Made by a program: the position numbers and the translations under genes. The notes under the pieces are model-generated. The model was not told the DNA's origin, searched no databases, and was given only the letters and a program-made list of their open reading frames with translations. From a virus: a DNA stretch of 28,909 bases. Positions 15,443-23,123 of this stretch are shown here, piece after piece; position 1 is the first letter of the stretch; every line of letters begins with the position of its first letter. The stretch spans positions 1-28,909 of IMG/VR virus record IMGVR_UViG_3300025425_000111; one strand, given 5' to 3'.

Positions 15443-18400
15443 ATGGCGGAAGAATTTAATAATATAGAAGACTATATCGAGTCCGATTACCAATTAATTC
15501 CAGAAGAATTAGAAGAAGAACCTAAAAAAATTATACAAGTACCAGAACGAACGGGAGAACCTACTCCTGTTGCAGATATTTTATTTGGACCTAAGGGCGT
15601 AGAATTAGCAGGAGATACTTTTCTAAAAGCTGGAAAAACAGCTAGAAGAATAGCGGAACGAGTACAAGGTGTTCCAGAAAGTGAATTAACTCCTTTAGGA
15701 AATGTTAATGCATTAGATGGATTTGTAGCTGGAATTATAGATTCCACTATTAAAATTCCTTATGGGGTAGTATCTTTGACTGCAGAAATTGCAGACGCAT
15801 TAGCTGAAGAAGGAGTTCCAGCCGATCAAGGAAAAATAGCTGCATTAGAAGAATATTTTAGTAACAGTGTATTTGGTAAAATAGTACAAGGATCAGAAGA
15901 TATTATAAAAGATTCTGCGGTAGGAAAATTAACTTCTGCCTTAGGTCAGTTATATGCTTTTGGAAGAGTAGGAGCAAGTTATGGAGTTAAAGCAGCAGTT
16001 AAAGCAAAACAAATTTATGGCAAATGGTCTAAAGCTGCTAAATTAAATAAAGTAGCAAGAGCTAATCCAGGGGCGGTAAAGGCTTCTATTAGTGCTAAAA
16101 ATTTTAACAAATTATCAGGAAAACAAAATTTTGCTGCCGTTACTTTAGGAGGAGCTACGGGAACTGCTCTGGTAGCAGATTTAGAAGGAATTGGAACTTG
16201 GGGAGATGTGTTAGGAGGACCCAGTGCTTTAGATAGAGACAAAAAATTTACAACACAAGATGAAGCAGCTAGAAGATTGTGGAATCGGTTTAAATTTGGA
16301 GCAGAAGGAGCAATCGTATCCGTTCCTATTGCTTATGGAATTAATAGAGTTGTAAAAAGAATATCCGAAGCTGGAAAAAATTTAAAATATAGCGATGATG
16401 AGTTAGATAGATTAATTGATAAATATATAGCACAACCTTTTAGACCTAGGGGAGCTAAAGATCAATTAAGTTTTGAAGGTGTAAAAAAAGTAGAAGGAAA
16501 AATAGCAGGAGGTCAAATTACTGCTAGAGATTTAATTAAAGACATTGATAAAAGTTTATATAACATTGCTAAAGAATCGGGAATGTCTAGTCGTAATCCT
16601 GCTTGGAAAAGATTAACAGGAAGATTAGATGAATTATTAACTTCTACGGATGATGTTATTCAAGGAGGCAATGTAGTCTTTAAAGGATTTGATGGTAAAC
16701 AATTAAATCAATTCTATGGTTTCTTAGATGAAATAGGACTTACTAAAAAACAGGGAAATGTTTTAGTAGGAGAAATGATGAAAGTTAGAAATCAAATGAA
16801 TGTATTTAAAAATACAGTATTACAAGGGAAAAATATCAATGCGTCTAGTTCAGAGTTTTCCAAAATTATGAATGACCGAATGAGAAATATTTTTAATTCC
16901 GAATATAGAATAGCAGAAGGTAAAAGTATTCTTCCTATGCTTAATTATAAACCAGCTCAATCTGCTATTGATGGAGTTAAAGAAGTATATAAACGTTATG
17001 CAAAACAAAATGGAGTAAATCTAGGTCCTCAAGATTTGGATGACATTATAGATGATGTCTATAATAATATTACATTTAATCCTCTTACTAAAACTCCAGA
17101 ATTTCCTTTAACCGTATTAAGCGTATTAGATGATAAGGCAACTCAACTTATTAATATTGCAGATAATGTTAAAGGGGGTACTTTTAAACCTACTACGTTA
17201 ATTCAATCTGAAAAAGATTTAAGATCTTTTCAAAGATTTTTTGGTCAAAAAAGAGATATAAGAAATACCATTATTAACACCATGAGCGATCTATCTACGT
17301 TGGCAGCTAAGGATGATTTTTATAATGGAGTCTTACAACAATCTAAAGAATTAATAAAAAAAGGAGAACGTGCTGCGGTGTATCCTACTCGTGTACAAGC
17401 TATTAAAAATTTAAGAAATCAACCGGTTATTGCTAACCCACAAGGTATGCAAATAAAATCTCCTTTAGGAGAATCTATTTATACCAATCCTTTAAATGGT
17501 CAGTTTACTACTAGAGAATTACAAGACGCATTTAATTTTAGTGAAAAATTATTGTTTGACGATATGGCAAAGACCACTATTTATAGAAATTTAGTTTTAA
17601 TTCCTAAAGGATTAACTCAAATATCTAAAACAATGTTAGGTCCTTTTACCCATGCTAGAAACTTTACAACATCCGCTCAATTTGCATTAGGGACCGGTAA
17701 TTTATTTAAAAACCCAGTTACTATGGTAAAAAATTTTAAACAAGCGTTTAACACGATTCAACCACAAATATTGTATCGTAATGCACCTAAAGATCAGGCT
17801 ATGTATAAATTTTTGTTAGAAGAACAAGTCGTAAGTTCTTCTGCTTCTGCAAGAGATATTCAAGGATTATTAGATGATATTGGAAGCGGTGGAGATGTGT
17901 ATATGAAATTTTTTGGCAAGTTTGGAAAAGCCATGAAAAAAATATACGAGAAAGCAGCCGATGTATATGTAGCAGAAGATGACCAATGGAAAATATTTAA
18001 CTTTTTAGGAGAATTTGATACCTATAAAAATGCGTACACTAAAGCATTAAAAAAAGGATTAATTAAAAAAATGCCTGACGATCTTTCTATCATGAAAGAA
18101 GCTGCTAATATTGTTAGAAACACAGTTCCTAATTATGCATACGTAGGACAATTTGGACAAGCAAGTAGAAGATTACCTACTGGAAACTTTGTATCATTTC
18201 CTATTGAAGTAACCAGGACCGCTGCTAATATTGCGGAGTTAGGATTAAAAGAAGCTCAAAATCCTATTTTACAAACAGTGGGATTAAATAGATTAGTTGG
18301 ATTTGGAGCTGCAACAGCAACGGCACCAGTAGTAGCTACCGCTATGGTAGCAGGAATGTATGGAATTACGAAAGAAATGATTTCTGCGGCTAGAGAATTT

Positions 18401-19588
18401 ATTCCAGATTTTTCAGAAACCTCTACTTTGTTTTTAACTAGAAACGAAGATGGTAGTTTTAATTACATCGATGGTACGGGAGCTTTAGTTTATGATACCG
18501 TAGTCAATCCCTTTCAATCAGTCATCGCTGGAGTAAATTCAGAAGATGCGTTTAATCCTGATGCTCCCTTAACCGTAGGAGTTTTAAAAGGTTTAACTAA
18601 AGGTTTAAGAAGATTTGTACGACCTTATGTAGATGAGTCTATTTGGTTTAACGTTATGAATAATTTAATTATTAGAAATGGTCGAACTGCAGAAGGAAGA
18701 CAGTTATGGAATGATAGGGCTCCTTGGGGTGAAAAAATAGCTAAGGCTGCTAAATATGCATTTATAGAAGTAGCTCCTTTATCTTATAAACAAACCGACC
18801 GACTAGTAAGAGCTATGGCAGAACTCCCAGGAAAACGTGGAGAAAAATATGACACGGGAAAAGAATTAGCAGGATTAGTAGGATTAAGACCTATTCCTTT
18901 AAATCCGATTAAAAGTCTTAACTATAAAATTAATGACTTTAAACAAGGAATTAGACAAACAAGAAATTTATTTACTTCAGATGTATTAAAAGGTGGTGCT
19001 ATTGATGAAGACACTATTATTTCAAGATATTATGTAGCGAATCAACAACGTTTTAAAGAGTTTCAAACATTAAAAAGAAAAATACAAGCTGCAGAAATAT
19101 TAGAAGCAGATAGAAAAGATTTGTTTGTTTTGTTTAAAGAACGTGCAGAAAGTAAAAACTACAACGCTATTCGTAGAGATAAATTTATTCCTTTTGATAT
19201 AACTAAAACAGCTAGAAAAAAATTTCAAGAACAAGAAGAAGCATTGAGAGAAGAGTTTAATGATCTAGAAATTCCAGCTGGATTAAGTAGAGAAACATTT
19301 AGAGTCATTCAAGAAATGAGAAGAGATATGTTTAGGCTTGATTTAAATGACGATTTTAATATAGAGATACCTTTAACAGATTACTTAAGCCAGGCCCCAG
19401 CAGCTAGCAGCGAGCAGCAAGTGACTATGGTTCCACCATTAGCGCCGCAACCTCAACCTAATGCTCAAGTAGTTACTCCACCTGCACCTCCAATGGCAGC
19501 GTTAAATCAAGGATTGACACCGACGGAAAGTGCTTTATTAAGTCCTGATGAACAACAAATGCGTTTAAGACAAAGAGGATTAAGTTAA
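15443..19588 (+). CDS. Very large internal virion/ejection protein, 1381 aa
   Basis: 1381 residues, the largest gene here, with a strong AAGGAGG ribosome site. The N-terminus is acidic (MAEEFNNIEDYIESDYQ). Several hydrophobic helices occur at about residues 92-118 (DGFVAGIIDSTIKIPYGVVS), 287-303 (AEGAIVSVPIAYGINRV) and 953-977 (GAATATAPVVATAMVAGMYG), which fits a protein that enters the host membrane during DNA ejection. The rest is mostly long charged helices. The tail is proline-rich (PPLAPQPQPNAQ...) and ends LLSPDEQQMRLRQRGLS, a motif common at the end of such marine phage proteins. No lysozyme or transglycosylase motif was recognised. Size and order resemble T7 gp15/gp16-type ejection proteins. 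Confidence 0.75.
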   Translation: MAEEFNNIEDYIESDYQLIPEELEEEPKKIIQVPERTGEPTPVADILFGPKGVELAGDTFLKAGKTARRIAERVQGVPESELTPLGNVNALDGFVAGIIDSTIKIPYGVVSLTAEIADALAEEGVPADQGKIAALEEYFSNSVFGKIVQGSEDIIKDSAVGKLTSALGQLYAFGRVGASYGVKAAVKAKQIYGKWSKAAKLNKVARANPGAVKASISAKNFNKLSGKQNFAAVTLGGATGTALVADLEGIGTWGDVLGGPSALDRDKKFTTQDEAARRLWNRFKFGAEGAIVSVPIAYGINRVVKRISEAGKNLKYSDDELDRLIDKYIAQPFRPRGAKDQLSFEGVKKVEGKIAGGQITARDLIKDIDKSLYNIAKESGMSSRNPAWKRLTGRLDELLTSTDDVIQGGNVVFKGFDGKQLNQFYGFLDEIGLTKKQGNVLVGEMMKVRNQMNVFKNTVLQGKNINASSSEFSKIMNDRMRNIFNSEYRIAEGKSILPMLNYKPAQSAIDGVKEVYKRYAKQNGVNLGPQDLDDIIDDVYNNITFNPLTKTPEFPLTVLSVLDDKATQLINIADNVKGGTFKPTTLIQSEKDLRSFQRFFGQKRDIRNTIINTMSDLSTLAAKDDFYNGVLQQSKELIKKGERAAVYPTRVQAIKNLRNQPVIANPQGMQIKSPLGESIYTNPLNGQFTTRELQDAFNFSEKLLFDDMAKTTIYRNLVLIPKGLTQISKTMLGPFTHARNFTTSAQFALGTGNLFKNPVTMVKNFKQAFNTIQPQILYRNAPKDQAMYKFLLEEQVVSSSASARDIQGLLDDIGSGGDVYMKFFGKFGKAMKKIYEKAADVYVAEDDQWKIFNFLGEFDTYKNAYTKALKKGLIKKMPDDLSIMKEAANIVRNTVPNYAYVGQFGQASRRLPTGNFVSFPIEVTRTAANIAELGLKEAQNPILQTVGLNRLVGFGAATATAPVVATAMVAGMYGITKEMISAAREFIPDFSETSTLFLTRNEDGSFNYIDGTGALVYDTVVNPFQSVIAGVNSEDAFNPDAPLTVGVLKGLTKGLRRFVRPYVDESIWFNVMNNLIIRNGRTAEGRQLWNDRAPWGEKIAKAAKYAFIEVAPLSYKQTDRLVRAMAELPGKRGEKYDTGKELAGLVGLRPIPLNPIKSLNYKINDFKQGIRQTRNLFTSDVLKGGAIDEDTIISRYYVANQQRFKEFQTLKRKIQAAEILEADRKDLFVLFKERAESKNYNAIRRDKFIPFDITKTARKKFQEQEEALREEFNDLEIPAGLSRETFRVIQEMRRDMFRLDLNDDFNIEIPLTDYLSQAPAASSEQQVTMVPPLAPQPQPNAQVVTPPAPPMAALNQGLTPTESALLSPDEQQMRLRQRGLS
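19407..19415 (+). repeat. GCAGCGAGC word, copy 3
   Basis: GCAGCGAGC in the C-terminal part of the large ejection protein gene, in a different reading frame from copies 1 and 2. Confidence 0.5.
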
Positions 19589-20217
19589 TGACTAATATTT
19601 ACGAAGCATATCAACAGTATTTAAGTGACATAGGAGAGTATGTGCCTTCGGCAAGTGATGTTTATAGTGGTATTGCTGGATTAACTTCTAGAGTTCCACA
19701 AGTTGCGAGAGATGTTCTTCTTCCTTCTGATGACGGAGATGGTGGTATAGGTGGAGGCCCAGGTGGAGGCGGCACAGGTGGTATTGGAGATTTATTGGAT
19801 CAATACAATAATGCAAGTTTTTTAGAAAGAGGTCTTGTTAATACGGGAATAGGTTTAGCTTTTCCACAAGCGGCAGCTTTGTTGGGAATGTATAATACAG
19901 GTAAAGGTATCTATGATTTTGGTAGGGGGGTTCTTGGTTATAATGATCCTAGGGATCCTTTTGGAAATGTAATTGATTTTAATAAACAACCTGATTACCC
20001 AGGTGGATCAATGGGTAGTTTTGGTGGAAACGAAGTGACCGCTAACGATGCAATAGCTATGGGCTTCGGAAATGTAAGAGGACCAGATGAGGAGTTTAGT
20101 TTAAGAGAACAAATGGAAAATGATGGTACAGATGGGGGCGGTGAAGGATCTGGAGAAAATGAAGGTGGAAGTGGAGCGGATTCAGGTTCAGGAACTCACA
20201 GTGATCCAGGAGATTAA
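19588..20217 (+). CDS. Gly-rich small virion protein, 209 aa
   Basis: 209 residues starting in a TAATG overlap with the ejection protein. It has a helical N-terminus (MTNIYEAYQQYLSDIGE), a glycine linker at about 52-68 (DGGIGGGPGGGGTGGIGD), a hydrophobic middle (about 85-115: GLVNTGIGLAFPQAAALLGM), and an acidic Gly/Ser C-terminus (about 178-209). The two low-complexity segments suggest flexible tethers. It is followed after 2 bases by the one-helix membrane gene. Probably a minor virion or core protein in the ejection cluster. Function unknown. Confidence 0.65.
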   Translation: MTNIYEAYQQYLSDIGEYVPSASDVYSGIAGLTSRVPQVARDVLLPSDDGDGGIGGGPGGGGTGGIGDLLDQYNNASFLERGLVNTGIGLAFPQAAALLGMYNTGKGIYDFGRGVLGYNDPRDPFGNVIDFNKQPDYPGGSMGSFGGNEVTANDAIAMGFGNVRGPDEEFSLREQMENDGTDGGGEGSGENEGGSGADSGSGTHSDPGD

Positions 20218-20219
20218 TT

Positions 20220-20435
20220 ATGGCAAACGGTAAAAAACCACAAACAACCGGAGAACATATCATATCTTTATATGGTCATGTGACTGGTGTGAAAAAAGAT
20301 GTAGACAATATTCGTTGTACACAAAAACATATTCATCAAGACATAGATAAAATACACGGCAAGGTAGATAAGTTATTATACATTTTAATCGGTGCATTAG
20401 TTAGTGGAGTTATTGCATTTGTACAAATTAATTAG
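20220..20435 (+). CDS. One-helix membrane protein, 71 aa (XhlA/holin-like candidate)
   Basis: 71 residues: a hydrophilic N-terminus with a likely helical or coiled-coil part (about 13-50, GEHIISLYGHVTGVKKDVDN... then HIHQDIDKIHGKVDK) followed by one transmembrane segment at about 52-69 (LLYILIGALVSGVIAFVQI). This layout resembles hemolysin XhlA-type and some holin-accessory proteins of phages. With the similar-sized, oppositely arranged membrane protein at 20855 it could form part of the lysis machinery. No endolysin was found nearby. Lysis role is inferred from topology and position, not proven. Confidence 0.65.
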   Translation: MANGKKPQTTGEHIISLYGHVTGVKKDVDNIRCTQKHIHQDIDKIHGKVDKLLYILIGALVSGVIAFVQIN

Positions 20436-20441
20436 TTTCCC

Positions 20442-20840
20442 ATGAAAGATAGTCTACTCGTTCATAAACATCTTATTGTCCGAGCAGAAGCGGTAAATCC
20501 ACCGATGGATGAAACCTTCTTAAAAGAATGGTTGCAAGACTTCATTAAATGTATTAACATGAAGGTCTTGATGGGTCCGTATGTGATCTACCATAACGTT
20601 CCAGGTAATAGAGGTATTACCGGCGCAGCTATCATAGAAACATCACACATTGTGATGCATGTCTGGGATGAACCTTCCCCAGCTTTAATGCAATTTGACG
20701 TATATTCTTGCGGGGAATTTGACCCTGAAGTGATATGTGAAAAAATTAAAAAAGATTTTGATATAACTAAAATCGAATACAAGTTTTTAAACCGCGAAAC
20801 GGGTTTAGTAGACCTTAAAGGCGGTGTATACAAATATTAA
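20442..20840 (+). CDS. speD: S-adenosylmethionine decarboxylase homologue (SpeD family)
   Basis: 132 residues, a usual length for bacterial-type AdoMet decarboxylase proenzymes. GNRGITGAAIIETSHIVMH-x-W and the YSCGEF segment align with the family's self-cleavage and active-site regions. Ser68 is the predicted pyruvoyl-forming residue, His73 lies five residues after it as in the family, and Cys90 matches the catalytic cysteine. The residue before Ser68 is Thr67, where the family normally has Glu, with a Glu one step earlier (E66). The enzyme makes decarboxylated AdoMet for spermidine synthesis. No spermidine synthase lies in the window. Phage SpeD homologues are known, and some have other decarboxylase activities. 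There is no ribosome site before the ATG, so translation is probably coupled. Confidence 0.88.
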   Translation: MKDSLLVHKHLIVRAEAVNPPMDETFLKEWLQDFIKCINMKVLMGPYVIYHNVPGNRGITGAAIIETSHIVMHVWDEPSPALMQFDVYSCGEFDPEVICEKIKKDFDITKIEYKFLNRETGLVDLKGGVYKY

Positions 20841-20854
20841 AAAGGAGTAATTAA

Positions 20855-21040
20855 ATGAGTAGAAAAACTAACACATTATTAATAGCTTTACTAGGTACTA
20901 TTTTAATGGGTTTATCTACTTGGGTATTAGTGTCACTTATAGAGCTTCAGACAATGGCAGCTATGGTGCAGCAAGAATTAATGGATCTTGACAAGGTTAT
21001 TGGTAGAATCTATAATCACATAGATAGGATGTCCAAATGA
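20855..21040 (+). CDS. One-helix small membrane protein, 61 aa
   Basis: 61 residues with a good AAAAAGGAG ribosome site. One hydrophobic helix at about residues 7-29 (TLLIALLGTILMGLSTWVLV) is followed by a helical polar tail (about 32-58, LQTMAAMVQQELMDLDKVIG...). This is the mirror topology of the 20220 protein, with the helix N-terminal. Known marine podoviruses often have such small membrane proteins near late genes. A holin or spanin-like role is conceivable, but no sequence motif fixes it. It overlaps the next gene by 4 bases (ATGA). Confidence 0.6.
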   Translation: MSRKTNTLLIALLGTILMGLSTWVLVSLIELQTMAAMVQQELMDLDKVIGRIYNHIDRMSK

Positions 21041-21234
21041 CAAGTGAAAGATTAACAAGTTTTATCATAAAAGAAAATGATAGAAAATTAAAAAAATTGA
21101 CAGACGAAACTCTTTTAAGAAGTAGAAAAGAAGTAGAAATTAATGGTAATGGCACTACCGGATATGTTATTAAGGGAGGTCCGCAGAAAGGGAAAGTTCT
21201 GAGACATATTCAAATTCCTACTAAAAATATTTAA
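21037..21234 (+). CDS. Small basic hypothetical protein, 65 aa
   Basis: 65 residues, ATGA overlap with the preceding membrane-protein gene. The N-terminal half is charged and helical (SERLTSFIIKENDRKLKKLT), the C-terminal half beta-like (GNGTTGYVIKGGPQKGKVLR). Net basic. It is the last rightward gene of the late block, and its stop codon overlaps that of the convergent helicase. I see no hairpin terminator at the junction. Function not recognised. Confidence 0.6.
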   Translation: MTSERLTSFIIKENDRKLKKLTDETLLRSRKEVEINGNGTTGYVIKGGPQKGKVLRHIQIPTKNI

Positions 21235-22664
21235 ATCCAGTCCTTTAACTCTTCGCCCATAACTTGGGACGCAATGTTAATTTTCTTTCGTAAAGCTAAT
21301 ACAATTTTTTCATCAATTGTTTTTTCTGCAATGATATCAATGTAGGTCATGTTTCTAGTTTGACCAATACGGTCAATCCTTGCTTCGGATTGAGTTCTTT
21401 TTTCTAAATCATATCCATTAGAATAATAAATCATGGTACTAGCACCGGTTAGTGTGATACCATAACCACCCGTTTGTGGAGTACCTACAACGAAACGCAC
21501 AGGACTATCTGGATTTTGAATAGATTTAATTGCTTTTTGTCGATCGTCTGTAGAAGTATCTCCATAATAAGTAACCACTGAATTATCTCCATATTCTTTT
21601 TTAACAGCGTTTACAATCGTTTGAATGTCATGTCTCCAGTGAGCCCAGATAACTGCTTTACCTTCCATCTCTGATAACACATCTAGTAATTCACTGAGTC
21701 TATTATTTTTAATCACCTGAACTTTTCCATCATCTGATTTAAAATGACCTGAAGTAATTTGTTGTAATCTCATCATTTGAGTAATAACGTTTGCGGTCGT
21801 GGTAAGTTTACCATTCAATTCTGCAAGAGCCATTTTTTTCATTTGATCATATATTTTTTGTTGTTCCGATGTCAGTTGAATGATTCGTTTCATGTAAGTT
21901 TTTGCAGGAAGATCTAAACAATCATCTTTTAAACATCTAAAAGAAAAAGGTTTTAACTGATTAGATAATTCGCCAAGATTTCTGTATCCACTTACGATGT
22001 GGATCATTCTTCCGCTCACATTGATTTGTCTGGTAATAGCGTACCTAGTTTTAAAACTATAATACGATTGTTGTTCTAACAACCAGGGATCTAAAAAATA
22101 ACATTGAGTAAATAAATCAAGAGGTGATTTAGTAACCGGTGACCCAGTTAAAATTCTTTTGTACTTAACATCTTTTCCTAAATCTAAAATAGTTTTAGTT
22201 CGGATGGCCGTAGGATTTTTAATGGTAGTAGATTCATCAATCGCCATCATAGACTCATGACAAGATAAAAATTTAGCTGCAAATATTTTTCCTTTTTTAG
22301 TAGATAGAGCTTCTACGTTCATCACTAAAATATGAAGGTCGTCGGAAGATTTATATAATTTTTGTAGTTCCTCTTCTTTCTTTTTACCTGCCGTAGATTC
22401 CCACAATACCACTTCTTTTTCTATGTGCTCAGGCATATGGTCTGGAATTTGTTCGTCCGTCCAAGTTTTATAAACCCCTTTAGGAGCAATAATTAACGCT
22501 CCATTAATTCTACCTTTGTCATAAAGCATAGCAATATTATCAATCAAAACTTTAGATTTACCAGTACCCATTTCCATAAAGTACGCAAATACTTTTTTGT
22601 CCCACGACATTTCTAAGGCCTTTAATTGATGAGCAAAAGGCTTGCTTTTAAATTTATAATGCAT
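21231..22664 (-). CDS. SNF2-like superfamily 2 DNA helicase/translocase
   Basis: 477 residues on the minus strand. Motif order: Q-like HQ (12-13), Walker A MGTGKSK (32-38), motif Ia IIAPKGVYKTW (58-68), DEST box (143-146), LTGSP (172-176), a second RecA domain with WAHWRHD, motif V GGYGITLTGA, and motif VI QSEARIDRIGQ (from 425). This is a full SF2 helicase core of the SNF2 family, single domain length, no accessory nuclease. It probably moves along DNA during phage replication, recombination or transcription. It is the only minus-strand gene, fed by a -35/-10 pair that overlaps the divergent promoter of the next operon. A weak AGAAAG ribosome site precedes its ATG. Confidence 0.92.
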   Translation of the reverse strand: MHYKFKSKPFAHQLKALEMSWDKKVFAYFMEMGTGKSKVLIDNIAMLYDKGRINGALIIAPKGVYKTWTDEQIPDHMPEHIEKEVVLWESTAGKKKEEELQKLYKSSDDLHILVMNVEALSTKKGKIFAAKFLSCHESMMAIDESTTIKNPTAIRTKTILDLGKDVKYKRILTGSPVTKSPLDLFTQCYFLDPWLLEQQSYYSFKTRYAITRQINVSGRMIHIVSGYRNLGELSNQLKPFSFRCLKDDCLDLPAKTYMKRIIQLTSEQQKIYDQMKKMALAELNGKLTTTANVITQMMRLQQITSGHFKSDDGKVQVIKNNRLSELLDVLSEMEGKAVIWAHWRHDIQTIVNAVKKEYGDNSVVTYYGDTSTDDRQKAIKSIQNPDSPVRFVVGTPQTGGYGITLTGASTMIYYSNGYDLEKRTQSEARIDRIGQTRNMTYIDIIAEKTIDEKIVLALRKKINIASQVMGEELKDWI

Positions 22665-22680
22665 ATACTTATTCTTTCTG

Positions 22681-22709
22681 TTGAAAAGATATATAGATTA
22701 GGTTATATA
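22681..22709 (+). promoter_or_regulatory. Promoter for the replication operon (plus strand)
   Basis: TTGAAA (22681-22686), 17-base spacer, TATATA (22704-22709). The expected start near 22716 is about 3 bases before the ATG at 22719, which would give a nearly leaderless mRNA. It overlaps the minus-strand helicase promoter. Confidence 0.55.
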
Positions 22710-22716
22710 AAGTCAA
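22688..22716 (-). promoter_or_regulatory. Promoter for the SNF2-like helicase (minus strand)
   Basis: Read on the minus strand, TTGACT (22716-22711) is followed by a 17-base spacer and TATATC (22693-22688), close to the sigma70 consensus. Expected start is near 22681, 17 bases before the helicase ATG at 22664. It overlaps the plus-strand promoter over almost all its length, so polymerase at one should block the other. Confidence 0.55.
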
Positions 22717-22718
22717 GA

Positions 22719-23072
22719 ATGAATAATACAGTATATGTAATACAAGATGTCCCAGGGACAAGAGAAGGTAGACCAAAAATTAATATTATTGGTGCCTCTC
22801 AATTTGGTACACTAAAAGTTTTATTACCTGAGAACGCACAAATTATTTTAAGTGCAGGACCTTTAATTTTTAAATTAAGAAAACTGCTACAAAATTACAC
22901 ACCCCAAGATTATTTATTATTAACAGGAGATCCCGCTATTATTGGTGTTGCCTGTTCTATTGTTTCTGATATTACCAACGGTAAATATAACTTATTGAAG
23001 TGGGATAAACAGGAAAGAAGATATTATCCAATTGAAATTGATCTATATCAAAAAGTTAGTTCGGAGGCTTGA
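22719..23072 (+). CDS. Conserved phage protein of unknown function, 117 aa
   Basis: 117 residues, MNNTVYVIQDVPGTREGRPK..., then GTLKVLLPENAQIIL, YLLLTGDPAIIGVA and KWDKQERRYYPIEIDL. A longer in-frame reading from 22626 exists, but it runs through the divergent promoter and into the helicase start, and those residues do not look like protein, so 22719 is preferred. There is no clear ribosome site and the predicted transcript start is only a few bases upstream, so initiation may be nearly leaderless. I recognise the sequence pattern from marine phage genomes as an uncharacterised protein. Its TGA stop is embedded in the next promoter's -35. Confidence 0.75.
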   Translation: MNNTVYVIQDVPGTREGRPKINIIGASQFGTLKVLLPENAQIILSAGPLIFKLRKLLQNYTPQDYLLLTGDPAIIGVACSIVSDITNGKYNLLKWDKQERRYYPIEIDLYQKVSSEA

Positions 23073-23097
23073 CAAACGTATTTTGAGGGATTATATT
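23069..23097 (+). promoter_or_regulatory. Strong sigma70-type promoter of the replication genes
   Basis: TTGACA (23069-23074, perfect), 17-base spacer, TATATT (23092-23097). The TGA stop of the preceding gene (23070-23072) lies inside the -35 hexamer. Start expected near 23104, with GAAAGG before the ATG at 23124. The best promoter match in the window. Confidence 0.7.
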
Positions 23098-23123
23098 AGA
23101 AAGAAAATTAGAAAGGTTATAAT

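Noticed and set aside
22626-22718. Longer N-terminus for the 22719 gene
   Set aside because: The extension runs through the divergent promoters and overlaps the start of the opposite helicase; it lacks a ribosome site.
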